Positions 43,289-56,077 of a DNA stretch of 64,000 nucleotides are shown here, in pieces. The notes beneath the pieces were generated by a model, which did not search any database, was not told the DNA's origin, and saw only the letters and a program-made list of their open reading frames with translations. A program made the position numbers and the translations under genes. The stretch comes from Solen grandis (lineage: Eukaryota; Mollusca; Bivalvia; Adapedonta; Solenidae). Every line of letters begins with the position of its first letter. The stretch's first letter is position 1. The stretch lies in contig CM037780.1 in the NCBI GenBank assembly GCA_021229015.1, positions 64,209,354-64,273,353 of the forward strand. Reading direction: 5' to 3'.

Positions 43289-45208
43289 TTTTTAAAATAT
43301 TAATCACACTTTAACTTTACTGCACTGTATGCTAATATGCTTAGATTGTATACAGCATAATTATGCTTTTATCATACTACACTGCATAATATTTACCCAT
43401 TAATTATGTCGCACTTTATACTAAACATACATTAACACTACCACACTATACTGTGCCCGATTTGCACTATATATGCAAACGGGTGATAAATAATTCCAGT
43501 ACACAGGGAAATACGTGCTGAAATTGAGATAAACGACTGCTTTTTCACTTTTTTTCTTTCTTATTTATTTCTTCGACATTGTTTATGTTCAATTCTAAGG
43601 ATATAATGTATTATATTCACCTTACAGCCATCTCGTGGCGCCGTGGAATGCAGACGTTCCTGGAACTCATATATATCTATGCATATTATTTGTACAAATA
43701 CAGCAGAGTGGAAACCAACGTCTTATGGCACTTATTTCATATTCATAAATACCAGACAAAACCTCCGCTAATGACAGAAGAAAGCTCGGCTGAGTCTGCA
43801 ATTAAACATTCATGCTTATGTATGTGACTCAGGCCCTCCATTATCTGTGAAAACTTCCGATGTGTTCCGATTTCAGGAGTCCGTAGAGATATTCAGAAAG
43901 GGAATGACAATGTTATTAGTAAAGGGAAATGATGACACACAGAGACGTATATAATCTCTGGTAAGATGGTTAAGCAATAACATATAGTGGAGTTTGTTCT
44001 ATTATATGATCCCTCATCTGATCAGTTCTTGAATATAACACAGGCACGATGGATAGACTAAAGCACCTTAAGATTTGCATTATCTGATGAATTAGTTATA
44101 TTTCCACCATAAACAAGGATAAAGGAAGGTTCCGCACTGCATTGCTTCTTGGTAAGCGAGATTCGGATCTATCCATTAACGATTGATGTTATTTATTCTA
44201 GCTAGAAACAACAACAGTAATACATGTAATAATAAATTATTATTATTAATTATTTTGTAAACAATATGATATGAATACAAAATGGTAAAGTCAAATAGAA
44301 CCATTTGATTATTTTACAGAATCTTCAAACAGTCTACTTACCTTCCCAATTTTAAACTCAGCGCAAAAGGGTCGTAACTTAAATGTATTAAAGAACACGT
44401 TGATACACTTTTGCGCTGAGCCCTAAATATGTGTTAAATATAAACTACAATCAGTGTAGCCCCTGATCAGACAGCTCTGTCAAGAAGCATTTATCTTGGT
44501 TTGCTCTGTTTGACAAGACATCAAAACACGTCTAATAAGATTGATTGTCTTCAATTAATGGACGCTAACGCAATTTATAAGTTTGCGTTGCAATTTTTGA
44601 TATTCTGGTCTGAGAAGAACATTCCGTTTATCTGAATTCACTTTTTATCTTACTTTCATTTGAGGAATTTGCAGAATTTGAAATTCAGATATTTTGTCTG
44701 CGTTAATCAATTTACCCATAGAAAACAGATCATACTTCTGAATAAACGCCATCGGAATTGATCTAATCTAAATCACCCAAAAATCCATTTAAGATTCCCG
44801 CAGAAAACTCGCTTGTCAATTTTCTTGTCTGAGTTTGAAATTTAAGGCCTCGGGAGGCTCGTAAATAAGATTCCTCTCTCTTAACAAATTCTCACTTATT
44901 GTTTTTAAATAATGTTTAAGGAATTAAATACGAAAGATCATAAGTCCGGATTTCACTTTTGTAACTTTTTTGCATTTCACGTGACTTTGTGAAATATATT
45001 GAATGCAGACGATAGCCGTTTTTGTTACCATTTCTTGTTTGTTATTGTGGTGTTGGGGTGCTGGTGTAGACATGTCTACTGTATGTTATTAAATGATAGG
45101 TAAATATATGTTCAGTTTCCTGAGATACTGTAAATATGTAATGTATAAATGCACGCTGTAATACAGGAGAGACAAACAGGACAGACAAACAGGTCCTATG
45201 GGAAATAT
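43289..45208. other. Intergenic, nothing recognised
   Basis: AT-rich sequence with a short (TAAT)n-like stretch near 44227-44255. No coding or RNA signal. Confidence 0.45.
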
Positions 45209-45610
45209 CATGTTATGTCACGTTCGTGTTATGTCACATTATGTCGCATTGTGTTATGTCACGTAGAGTTATTACGCGTTGTGTTATGTCACGTTGTGTT
45301 ATGTCACATTATTTCGCACTGTGTTATGTCACGTAGAGTCATGTCGCGTTGTGTTATATCACGTTGTGTTGTGTCACATTATGTTGCGTTGTGTTATGTA
45401 ACGTAGAGTTATGTCGCGTTGTGTTATGTCACGTTGAGTTATGTCACGTTGAGTTATGTCAACTTTGTGCAATGTCACGTTTTGGTTATGAAACGTTATG
45501 CTTTTTCACGCTATGCCTTCTTGTTATTCGTTATGCCTTCCTGTTTTTCGTACATTATTTGCTCACGCGTTCTTATGTTATGTAACGTTATAGAATGCCA
45601 CGATATATTG
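45209..45610. repeat. Degenerate GTTATGTCAC minisatellite
   Basis: Repeated GTGTTATGTCACGTT-type units of about 15 bp vary between TCACGTT, TCGCGTT, TCACATT and CACGTAGAGT, fading out after 45470. Chance ORFs here are Cys/Val/His-rich repeats of this unit. Confidence 0.85.
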
Positions 45611-48600
45611 TGTTGTGACACGTCATGGTACACATGTAAATTGTACGTGTGTTATGACGTATGTTATACAAAAGAGTAGCAATAACTCCAATTAGTACGT
45701 CCATATTAGATAAATATTGAACATATATTACATAAATTATATGATATCGTTCAATTAAGCAGATCTATTTAAGTCAATCAATTAAATCCCTATGAATTTC
45801 TGTCATTAACACATCAAGTAAGGTCATAATGAACAAATCAAAGATTCATATGCGGAGAAACACGAGTACAAATATGTCAAACGTTGACGGACCCTATACC
45901 GGGTGCCATTATATCTAAATTGAAAGAAATTTATCTTAGGTCACTAGTCTGTTTATAAGAAGACTGTTATTTCAGTTAGTATCCCTCCAGAAATGCAAGC
46001 CTAGTCAGAATCTAAATTGCTTTCGCGAAGTTCTGAAAATAAAAACTTGGACTAGCCACTGAAATTTCACAAAATGGTTTTATGTTTCATACTGCATGTA
46101 ACCTTGCTGCTAAGCTAATCTGCGTCAACAAGGGCTCGAACTGAAATCACCGCGACATTATTGAGTAAAGTAAATCTATCTCTGTGTGAGACATTGTTTT
46201 AATTAGATTGTTTATGCCACCCTAAAACGTTAAACAGACAGACATGCGCATCATACGGGTTCCTATGAAGGAAGAAATTGATGTGTATTGTTCTTTTGGA
46301 ATACGCTGAGGTCGAAAAGTCTCGTATTTCTCCACCAAATTACATGTAACCGAGTCGTCGCTTGACACTCCGTATGTTTGACGTGTCTAGAAAGTACTAG
46401 GATAAACTAGATGTTTTCATTGTCTGGTCGGGTGTAATATAATTTATCAGAAATAGTTGAATGATAAATAACTTCTTGAAGCGTGTTTCCAGTAGCAGCA
46501 CAATTCGTTATGTTGTCGAAGCAAATGCGTAAACCGTAAACTAATTGATTAGCTAGCAAATATATACATGATTACATGTATATATTTTCTATTAGCAGCT
46601 ATATACCAATGCAGTATGCCCGGTCACCGAGTTTATTCATCAAATTTCGAAATTCAACACTATCCGGATTCGTTTCTTTAGGTGTTCTTTCTTACTCTGT
46701 TATGTCAATCATGCCTCGTGAACTAAGAAAATGCCACCATCATAGAATTCCTCTGGGTAGGCAGATATTGGGCTGATTTTTTGTATGATTTTCTTGGTGG
46801 TAGACATTTGCGTCAGGTCATCACCTTTTCTTTCTCAAAGTTAATGTGACAGCACATCTTTCGGTGGTATTTCACTACGTGATATTGTTGAATGTAATGA
46901 AGTAGAAAACAGTCTTGGACATTTCTTGTCGGAAAATGTTCATTACTCTCTAACTGGTCTGGCCCATATCATATACCCATAAATATACCTTGGAATTAAT
47001 ATTTAAAACAATGCACTCCCTGTCTGGTCAAGCTACAGACGGAAGAGTCCAGCAATAAATATTAGAATTATATTCCTATCCTGAAAGGCATGTCTGGAAA
47101 ATTTCGCATTAAAAAAGAGAAAAAGAAATAAAATAGATTTAAAGTTGCTTAAAATCAGAGGGGAAAAACATCTAAAATATTCTATTCTGGACGTTTTAAT
47201 GTCAGTTTGCTAAAAAGTTTTATATTGATAGCGAACGTTTGTAATAACACGTATTTGCACCTCAGTGTAATGACGTAGATCACTGTGCTTCTCGGGGACA
47301 TGAGTTCGAACCATTGCGTCTCTTTGCATTGACAAACTAGGGCCCATCGCAGAAACAAGCACGTCAGTGTTGGTATGAATTTGAATGGACGGTCAATACT
47401 GTGACAGAGTTTGATATTGTGTCATGTTTTAACTATCGTATACCTATGTGTTTCCACTCTGGTGCCTAGTCCGAGATGCGATAATAAAATACTTGAGACA
47501 TGCTGTGTATGCTTGTTAGACATCGTCACAGCCTACGTAGATTTCAAACTATGTATCCATTCAAGTACACAATCGAATTATGTGGTGGTGCGAAATACAT
47601 TCGGTCTTGAGATGACATGTTCAAATGTTTGTCAGACGGGGTGTGTGTTTGCATATGTCGGAGCGCAGGTTACCTCAGACCCCCAAAACATCATTTTCTA
47701 TCGCTCAGTTAAAGTATGCAAGTGTTTCCCAGACCAATCCTTATTCAGTTTCCTAGACTCGCCATTAATGCATTTTATCTGGAGTTCACAGCGAGAGACA
47801 TGTCAAAAAGACTTGACAATAATAGCAACCAACAAATGTAACCGTCTAGGTTGTGATCAGCCAAGTGATGGTCATGATACATCCATACATATATCTGCGA
47901 GACATAATGCGGCTAATACCGTGTCTGGAGAGTTCTTGTAGAGCGGCGATTCCCGTTGATTTATCGCTGGCCACTTGCGTCTGTAAACCGCTTATCTTTA
48001 AGCGTATGAGAAACGCCGCTCTGCTGATTTGTAATGCTGTCCTGTAGCGTAACGTCTGAAATTGTTAATTCCTGTCATGTCAAGAAAACACATGGGCCTG
48101 CAGCAACTCGAGGTGATTGGTAATTGCCGCTTGAGACGCCGTATTCTCTGAATGTTTAAAATAAATTCTTTCCTTTAATCTCTTATCCTTTGAACTGACG
48201 TGTGCAAAGTGCCATATACAGATTGGTTTTAATACTGAAATGCAAATAACACTTTGGGGAAAAAAGAATAAGGTAAAATCAATTTAAAAAGGAATATATG
48301 AGTTTTTAAATACACATGGAGTGAATTCATTCTACGGCAAGAAACAGTGAAGAGATTTGTAGAGATTTTAATGCGAGATAAACCGATGTATGTCCAGAAC
48401 CCAGTAACAACCCTATATACTGCAGAGGAAAAAACAATTTGCAACAACATGTAATATGAATCTCAGTTGTCAATTCTCTCTGGCGCAGTGGATTGGCTCC
48501 GAATTAATCATTGACACACCAAATACCACGTGACCATGATGTACAAAACGTCCTGTGATTTAACAGTAACTCGGTTATTTTTCAGCTCATTGTGGCAGAG

Positions 48601-49683
48601 ATCTGTACGAGATCTCCTGCGTTGGAGATTGCTGATTTTAAAAAAAAGCACATTTTGCAAGAATCTATTTTTTTTTAAAGAATTTCCTGTCTTTTTATAC
48701 CTATCATCATAACTCAAATGCCGTCTACAATATTCCTCAAAACCTTGACTTACAAGTATTTCACAATAGTTTGATCACCTAAGAAAATCTGATCATAATG
48801 ATTAAAGTTATTGTCGCCCATTTGTATTTACATGGATTTAAACTACAACCTTTGCTTTCAGCAGCTCCAATGGTTGACGTCACTCTTCACTGATGCCGCT
48901 TTCTACTAAGTTTAATGAGTTTTGACACGGACATGTGTGACTGCAAATAAAAATTTTCGTTTCCATCAGAACAGCCCCTCCTGCCAGAAGCGGGACAGCT
49001 TGACAATCAACAATTACAGAAGTTGAGTGTTTACATTGAGACAACGTTCGCTATACAAATCATTAGGTCTTGGAGCCTACTTTCATGCTTCGGAAAGCCA
49101 TAAATGTACAAAAGAACAGTTGCCAAAATAGGATATCACCGCGTGATAGTCACGTGACGTGAGATCTGGCACGTGCTGGTCTAATTAGATCGACCATAAT
49201 GGCGGTAAAACGAGGGAGTCTGTCATTACCTGTTTGTATGATTGTTCTGCCGTTAAACAGTAGTTTCCAATACATGTTCTCGTTCCGAAATAGGATGTTT
49301 ATAGCAACTATAAATCTAAATCAAACCCGCTGACTTAATGTTATAGCCGAAGCACAATTCTCTTTTATTACGTCATGACACTAAACGTTTCCGGCAGTGT
49401 TTTGTCTTCCGCCAGATCAATATTACCTACGCGCTTTAAAAGTAGTTCAACATTTTCGCAATACCATTACAGATTAACAGCTATTTAACCCAGGTGCATT
49501 TTAGTCACAGTAATGTAATAGAAAATCTAAAATATATTTTTCATAATATTGAACCATAAAGTAACAAAGTTGTACCACTTTCAATGAAATATTTGAGCTT
49601 TATCATTAAAATTGTGTATCGCGTTATTTCATTACTAATTAATGATGCTTATTTATCAAATTATAAAATGTTTTAAAAGAAAA
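45611..49683. other. Intergenic, one SINE-like relic, no confirmed gene
   Basis: 46130-46247 (GGGCTCGAACTG, CACCGCGACATT, then CCCTAAAACGTTAAACAGAC) looks like a decayed tRNA-derived SINE. A 176-codon Cys-rich open frame at 47411-47941 has no recognisable family, signal or splice context and is not called. The stretch 48850-49450 is less AT-rich but shows no exon. Confidence 0.35.
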
Positions 49684-49689
49684 CTAATG

Positions 49690-50735
49690 GTCTAGCATAA
49701 TAATAATGATGATAATAATAATAATAAAAATAATTAGTGATAATAATAATTCATAAAATTTTAACCCAAAGATTCTATAGTTTGGACAAAGACAAGCAAA
49801 ATTAAAGGTATATCTTATGTCATGCAAACTACAATTGAAACACAATTCTTTATGCCTAGGCATCACGAATATGAGATTTTGTACAAAAAAAATCTTTAAT
49901 TGTGAAGTACTTTGTCCAAATAGTGTTTGTTAATAAAATCCACGTTTAAAGCCGCTATATCCTGTCTAAGATGCGGTTTTAGCCAACGATCCAAATCATC
50001 TAGCTTAATACATTTAAAGGCACGAGCTTTAAATACATGTATATGAAAAATATTAATGACAAAATAATTACATGTGTTCCCTCGATAATCCATAATCATG
50101 CAGAAACTTTTTTCAATCGACAGACCCAACTGGAATACCTTGATAAACAATAAAAAAATATATTAAGGATACATTGTGATTGAACAATATTACCAATGGT
50201 TTATGATTTAACAATAACTTGAAATATGCAAAAGAAAATTTTCTACATCACCGTATCTGGCAGGATTACAAGAATCGAACCGTTAAAATGCGCTTACAAA
50301 ACTTTAAATGCAAACCTTTTAATACTTTGTACTGACTATAGCCACATATTTCATAACACCAACTAATCAATAAAATCATTGACATAAAATTCTTAATTCC
50401 AAAGGTATGTTTCACAATTACAATTAAACCGTATGTATTCACTTCGGTGCATTTACCAACAATATATTTATGATTTATAGAGTGACAAAATCATTGTAAG
50501 TTAATAAAATCCCGGAATGATTAAAAGTAACAACTACTCCAATATCTTGTCCATTATAAGACCATTTTTCATTCCGTTTTAATCCTCGCCGTTGCCTGGA
50601 TACTATGACTTTTGTTCTCGACGTATTTACCTCGATATCATATTTGCAACCATATACTAGCAGTAAATTGGGATGATGATTCATTTCTTCAGAGTTTTAC
50701 CTAAATAGCCATATCGTCGGCAAAAAGCAAAATTA
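49690..50735 (-). pseudogene. Decayed LINE reverse transcriptase
   Basis: On the minus strand the catalytic motif LIILLFADDMAI is encoded at about 50700-50735 (FADD at 50713-50724), followed by a stop. In a shifted frame come VNTSRTKVIVSR, then KWSYNGQDI and VVVTFNHSGILL, the order expected after the palm of non-LTR reverse transcriptases. Further fragments (DRWLKPHLRQDIAALNVDFI, LCFNCSLHDIRYTF) fit the C-terminal region. Several stops and frame changes make it inactive. It is a different LINE piece from the one at 21621. Confidence 0.65.
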
Positions 50736-52388
50736 TTAAAACATCAACCAATAAACCAGTGTTTAAACAATTTTAGATCTTCAAGGGAAAAAACACTTGA
50801 GCTGGTGACATAATCGCTAATTGCCTCGAGCCAGTAGAATACTTATAAAAAAAATCAGAAAAGAAATAGCAATGTCACAGCGTTGTACATGTCTTCCATT
50901 ATTCTAAGCACCTTTCCAGAGATTTAAAAAGTTTCCTATATACAGAATCAAGACATTGCTTTTAAGGTCAACCGCTAAGATTTCCTTTTCATTATATATG
51001 TAAAAATATATTAGTGTAAGACCTTCTGTACGAAAAAACAACAACAATATTTTCAAATTATTTGTAGTTTGCATGTAATTGGCGATTAAAATTTGCAAAA
51101 TTTGACTGGCTTCTCCCCCTTTGCTATGACGTCATCGATAGAGTAAAGCCTGCCAGCACTATATATTGTATTGAACAATTCACATTTACTGTCAATAATT
51201 TAAGCTAAATCCAAGATAACAATGAACTATTAAGGGTGTAAATGTATAGAACAATTAATCAATTTACTTTCATATCAAAAATATAAAGATATATTTAGGC
51301 TTAAATTAATAAATCCATCATAAATCTTTTTGTTGTGGTTAAGATAGTGTTCAATCAAAGTGTTTAAAGATTGAATTACATAGGTAACAATAACGATGTG
51401 CCATAATATCGTCATACAGTGTCATACCTTTGCTGAATAAAATTAAATTGAATTGAATAGCTTTGCTGTAGTGTACAACCACAAATGACCTTAGCCATAA
51501 CATTACAAGAGCGTGTCATCGCACATAAAAAATGAAATAGCAATATTCACTTTTCCTTACAGTTTTTTTTCAGGAATGTGTCTTAAGGCGGCACTTTTGT
51601 TTCCAAAATTACAAAGTCGTGTCAAAGAATAACAGCAAATAAGAACGTTGTCCCGATCTTATATTCATGATGTTATACCAAGTCATATTTTTGTGCATCA
51701 ACATATTGTGGTTTTATAATGTATGATAGTTCAACTTTGTAAATATTAAATATGCGGAGAACACTAAAAGTTAACTAAAAAAAAGAGAAAACCAGACACC
51801 CTCTTGTTAAATAAATCTCAAATAAATGGCCCATTGTATTGATTTCAACATCCTCCTAAGTGATTCTTTTACCTGAGGCATAAGACAATCCTTACACTGT
51901 GACCAACACTTCCATTTGGTGCTAGACACCAGAGATGTGTAAACCTAGTGTAGCTCCGTGTAGACACTCACTGCTGTTATTTTATTTTTTCAAACAATTA
52001 ATAGTAGCATGGAGAGAATCAACATTCTAAGATCTGTAACTGCTATCCTGAGATTCTATATAATCATACATTCAAATGTACACACAAATCAAATCCATGT
52101 CTATTCCAAGACATTAAGTCTCATTAAGTCTCATTTTGGTACAAATAATCACTTCAGTTTCAGATCAAAAGATTTTCAGTCGAAATTAATTTCAAAAATC
52201 TAACAATGTTCCGGAGAGAGTTTCCTATATATGTAAATTATTCCGACCTTTGAATGATCTTCACCAGTACATATAAGTTGCCTCTACTATTCCTTCCTTC
52301 TTTGAAATGTATATTAACGAGTGCATGGAAACCTTACCAGGGACGTTAATTATATTGAGGTATGTTATGAACTATATTAATTGTCTTA
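50736..52388. other. Intergenic with a possible LINE 3' tail
   Basis: GCTGAATAAAATTAAATTGA..ATTGAAT at 51432-51460 (+) resembles the AATAAA plus short tandem tail of a LINE, preceded by ATCGTCATACAGTGTCATAC. The rest is AT-rich and shows no gene. Confidence 0.3.
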
Positions 52389-52480
52389 ACAGAACAGAAC
52401 AGAACAGAACATATATTTTATTGACTTGTAAAAATTACATCGTCAAAATCAATACACGCACATTAAAATATAGTACTAGT
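52389..52480 (-). mobile_element. LINE 3' tail with (GTTCT)n
   Basis: The minus strand reads ACGATGTAATTTTTACAAGT, then CAATAAAATATAT, then four GTTCT units (plus-strand AGAAC repeats at 52390-52411). This is a typical non-LTR retrotransposon end. The upstream body (toward 52800) is too decayed to identify. Confidence 0.5.
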
Positions 52481-53683
52481 TAAGCATAATACCCTATATA
52501 ATATAATATAGTTTCAATTATTAAAATAGAAAATATGTATGTATTGCAAATAAGCACAACGTATGTCAAATGATCAAATTTAACATTGATATATTTGCTC
52601 TTATAACAAATGCGTTTGTGTTTTTTGATTAGATTGACAAAATTATGACATATTTCAAAAACCTTGATATCCAAATAGTAATTGAAAAGAGACCCAATAT
52701 GAGATTTAGTAAAGAAAAATAACATGGAAAAAAAATAAAATGAATGAAACAAAATAATAATGGATGAAAAATGGAAGAAAAGAGGACAAACCTCTAAATG
52801 CTTTATACTTATTTCATATTGTTCAAAATATTGTTTCTGGATTCTAAAGAAAAACGTAAATGGCTAAATTAAAAAGGACAGACCTACTTTCACTTTTTAA
52901 CAATTCAATGAATTTCAACTCGGTCGGATTATTATAAAAATACAATTACAAAGCTCAGTGTCAGTCAGCTCACTGTTCGCAGATATTATATTTGTTAATT
53001 ACACCTTTATTTATATATTCCCGATAAAACGTTTTATAGATACCAGGTACTGGGTACCGGGGTAACTTGAAAATGGGGGGGGGGGGGGGGGGCTTTTAAG
53101 TTGGTCCCGGCGGAGGGAGAATAAAATCGTCATAGGATATTTGAAAACGTTTCTCAAGTTGCCGAGAAAGTGAGGGGAAGACCTTACACCGGGGATTGCC
53201 GTGTAGTAACAATTCAGTCGATGACATATTCATTTTCACATAAAATTCAGATGAAAGTAGAAGGCCCTGAAATATATCAATAAACATTCCAAGAAACGTG
53301 TTCGTATGGCACCTATATTCCATTAATATCTAATTCCTCCCTATAAATATAAATTTAACGTATTTTCTAGACATGGGCTTATTTTCTTCAAAGACAGACA
53401 GTCGATGGCATATTTTATGGAAGACATCCTAAAACGGCATAGATTAGCACAAAATGGTATTATGTGATTGTCGGAGAGAGAAGTTGTTGTTCCTTGAAAT
53501 TGTGTGTACTGCACGGGGGACTCTATGTTTCTTAATTTAATTTTCTTATCAGGTGTTTACCTTAACATGAATGTTAGGTTTAAGAGGAGCATGTCGCTGT
53601 CAATAGGGAACGACTATGGCTTCTTTTATGAAATGTGTATAGACATTAGTGTTTGAACAATTAAGTCACTTCGTGGACTGTGT
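52481..53683. other. Intergenic, G run, no gene
   Basis: AT-rich sequence with an 18-base G run at 53075-53092. No coding signal. Confidence 0.4.
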
Positions 53684-53775
53684 CTACATGAGACAGCTAT
53701 TTTGCTGCCTCGCTGCGCCATCACGTGGTAGACAAGTGGTATGATACCAGTCACATTACCCAGACACTTGTGTAA
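53684..53775 (-). mobile_element. SINE (type 1) 3' fragment, inverted
   Basis: Minus-strand ACTGGTATCATACCACTTGT, CTACCACGTGATGGCG and GCTGTCTCATGTAGACA match the 3' half of the type 1 SINE. A plus-strand copy follows 47 bp later, so the two form an inverted pair. Confidence 0.55.
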
Positions 53776-53821
53776 GCGCCACTTTAACGCCTCTCGACTT
53801 AACCTAGACAATGTCCCGCGT

Positions 53822-54049
53822 TCTGGTGGTCGAATGGTTAGAGTGTCCGCCCCGAAATTCGATCCACGGCCGCGACATAATGGTACTGGTATAGCTCCCT
53901 TGATACGAGGTTCCAGGACTAGTTGACCCGGTGTGAGGAAAATGTCTCTATTCTGCAGTGTGGCAGCACTATATCTATCTCGAGTAGACATTTCCTCTTA
54001 ATGACTAAAATACGGTCGGCGGGTCTTTGAACCCACAAAACAAACAAGC
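53822..54049 (+). mobile_element. tRNA-derived SINE, type 1, with deletions
   Basis: GGTGGTCGAATGGTTAGAGT (A box), a shortened head with ATTCGATCCACGGCCGCGAC, then TAATGGTACTGGTATAGCTC, GACCCGGTGTGAGGAA, GGCAGCACTATATC and the tail ATGACTAAAATACGGTCGGC..AACAAACAAG. Confidence 0.75.
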
Positions 54050-55156
54050 TTTGTCCATTGTTGGAGAGGAGACAATTGTTTGACATAATTCATCGCTTTC
54101 CCTCTGTAACGTTCCTTTCATTTTGCAATTATAAACGTTAGAAGAAACTGTTTTTGGCATGTCTTTCTAAAACTTTAATAACACAAAGAATTATTCAATT
54201 GTCTCCCGTAATAAATGCATTCAAGCGAACAAGGCGTTCAGCTCGCTTCGCAGTCGATGCCGCGAGAGTGTTTTGTTGCTGCCGTTTCTCTGCCATTTCT
54301 CCCTATTGCATACTAACACACACGAATGTCCCCTCTAGCACAGCTTATGCTGTACAAGAAAGGCAAAACCGAGATCATGCCGTTTTGACATCCGTCAACA
54401 TGTCAGAATACGAGGCATTTACTTGCCGCGTTCGAAGATCTAATAACGGATGTTCTCTCCCTGTCCCTGAAAGTTTTCGTGATAAGATTTATGACCGGTT
54501 TGTCAAATGTGAACCCGTTCACAGCGATTGATTTTGCAACAAAAACTTTATTTCGCTTTGCAATGGTTAGAGTTGAAGGGAGGGAAGAAAAACAAGGCTG
54601 GGATCGATAGATAGGTGGCTTAATTATCGTATTCTTCTTTAGCAACAGATCGTGAATTTGATATAATCCATCCCTCGTTCGGAAGACATTAATTGGCTGG
54701 CCAACCAGTATCATCCGGGTAGTTTTTCTACCGTGTTCACAGTTATCTTCATCATAATAACAGTTTACCTGTGCCTTTGCAGCATAAGATCAGATTAACC
54801 TTAACCGGAACCGGAAATGGCAGATTATCCATCATAGGAGGGAGATTATCCCCAGATTATCACGATAAGATAAGATATCCAGCATATATACATGTACGTG
54901 TACATGTATATTAAGCACTTTAATCTGTTTACTTAGCATTAAACAAACAACATGTTTTAGTCATACATACTGTAAATGAATAATGTAAATGAACAAACAT
55001 GATGATTCTTTCCCAAAGGAAGCCTTTGATAGATTAAGCGCTGTCATGAAAATATATACAAAAATACATTGAGAATACTTAGTTTAACAGAATTCAATGA
55101 TTTAGATATGCTAATATTTCATGATTTTAACAATCATTTTTTAAAAACGCTATTTT
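54050..55156. other. Intergenic, no gene confirmed
   Basis: A 125-codon frame at 54154-54531 shows no family features. Short self-complementary ACATGTACGTGTACATGT near 54889 is noted. Otherwise featureless. Confidence 0.35.
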
Positions 55157-55170
55157 TCAAAGACCTTATT

Positions 55171-55423
55171 GGGGCCTCCGTGGCCAAGAGGGCAAAGTCG
55201 CTGACTTTAATACTCAATCAGCCCCTCACCGCGTGGGCTCGAATCCCGTCAGGGTCATTCGGATTTTCATGTGAGGAAGCCTTCCAGCTGGCTTGCGGTA
55301 GGTATGGATCTACCCGGATGCCTCCGTGCACTCGGGGTCTTCCTCCATCTGTAATTAGCTGGACGTTGCTATATGACTGAAATACTGTCGAAGCGACGGT
55401 AAACTCAAATAAGTCAAGTCAAG
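55171..55423 (+). mobile_element. Full-length tRNA-derived SINE (type 2) with 14-bp target duplication
   Basis: Flanked by identical TCAAAGACCTTATT (55157-55170 and 55424-55437). It starts GGGGCCTCCGTGGCCAAGAG (A-box region), has the B box GGGCTCGAATCCC, a body GATTTTCATGTGAGGAAGCC and TAATTAGCTGGACGTTGC, and the tail CTGAAATACTGTCGAAGCGA followed by AAGTC repeats. The perfect duplication suggests a recent insertion. Confidence 0.93.
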
Positions 55424-55911
55424 TCAAAGACCTTATTCCGTTTCACATTTGATTCTGTAAATGTCTCTCAATTATTTCGCCATACAAAGCCACGATTTCT
55501 AAGGTTGATTTTTGGCCGTTTGTTTCTAGTGTTTTGTTTTATTCCCAGAATGACTAACAGAGTGACATATATCTAAGCTACCGCACCTCGTGAAATATTA
55601 ATAAGACTCTTAAAAACGTTCACCAAATGCTGAGCCAAATCATGTTCAGTTACTTGTTCTCGTGCATTAGTCTGGTACTCCTGGAATCTCCAGGTGGAAA
55701 ATTGCTGAAATGCTAATATATCTTAATTGGTTTTATATAAAATATGTGCTGATTCCATATTTACTATATTCTTATATAGAGTATGTAAAATAATTGTCAT
55801 ACACGTTGATAATGATAATATCATTAATACATCTGTATTGCTAAATGTTTACTTTTCCTTGTTATTAGTACTCGTAGTAGTATGTATGCAATTTAAAATG
55901 ATATACAAGTA

Positions 55912-56077
55912 CAGTGAAATCTCTTTACAACCGCATTTATTATAACAGCATCCTCTTTATAACAGCAGTAGTCTTGAAAAGAAAAGTCCTTCTATGTCTT
56001 TATTCTTTACAACGGCAATTTCTTTATATCAGCAAAATTCACTGACACCAACACCGCCGTTATAAAGAAAGTTAACT
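55912..56077. mobile_element. pogo/Tc1-like MITE, decayed
   Basis: CAGTGAAATCTCTTTACAAC at the left and, inverted, CAGTTAACTTTCTTTATAAC at the right bound about 165 bp with repeated TTTATAACAGC/TTTACAACGGC. The CAGTGAAA-CTCT end is common in pogo-type elements; a TA flank exists on the left. Confidence 0.5.

Noticed and set aside
45149..45679. Overlapping Cys/Val-rich open frames
   Set aside because: Produced by the GTTATGTCAC minisatellite.
47411..47941. 176-codon Cys-rich open frame
   Set aside because: No recognisable domain, no flanking exons, and no family-like sequence. A frame this long can occur by chance in 64 kb.
54154..54531. 125-codon open frame
   Set aside because: Composition looks random, with no known motif and no splice context.
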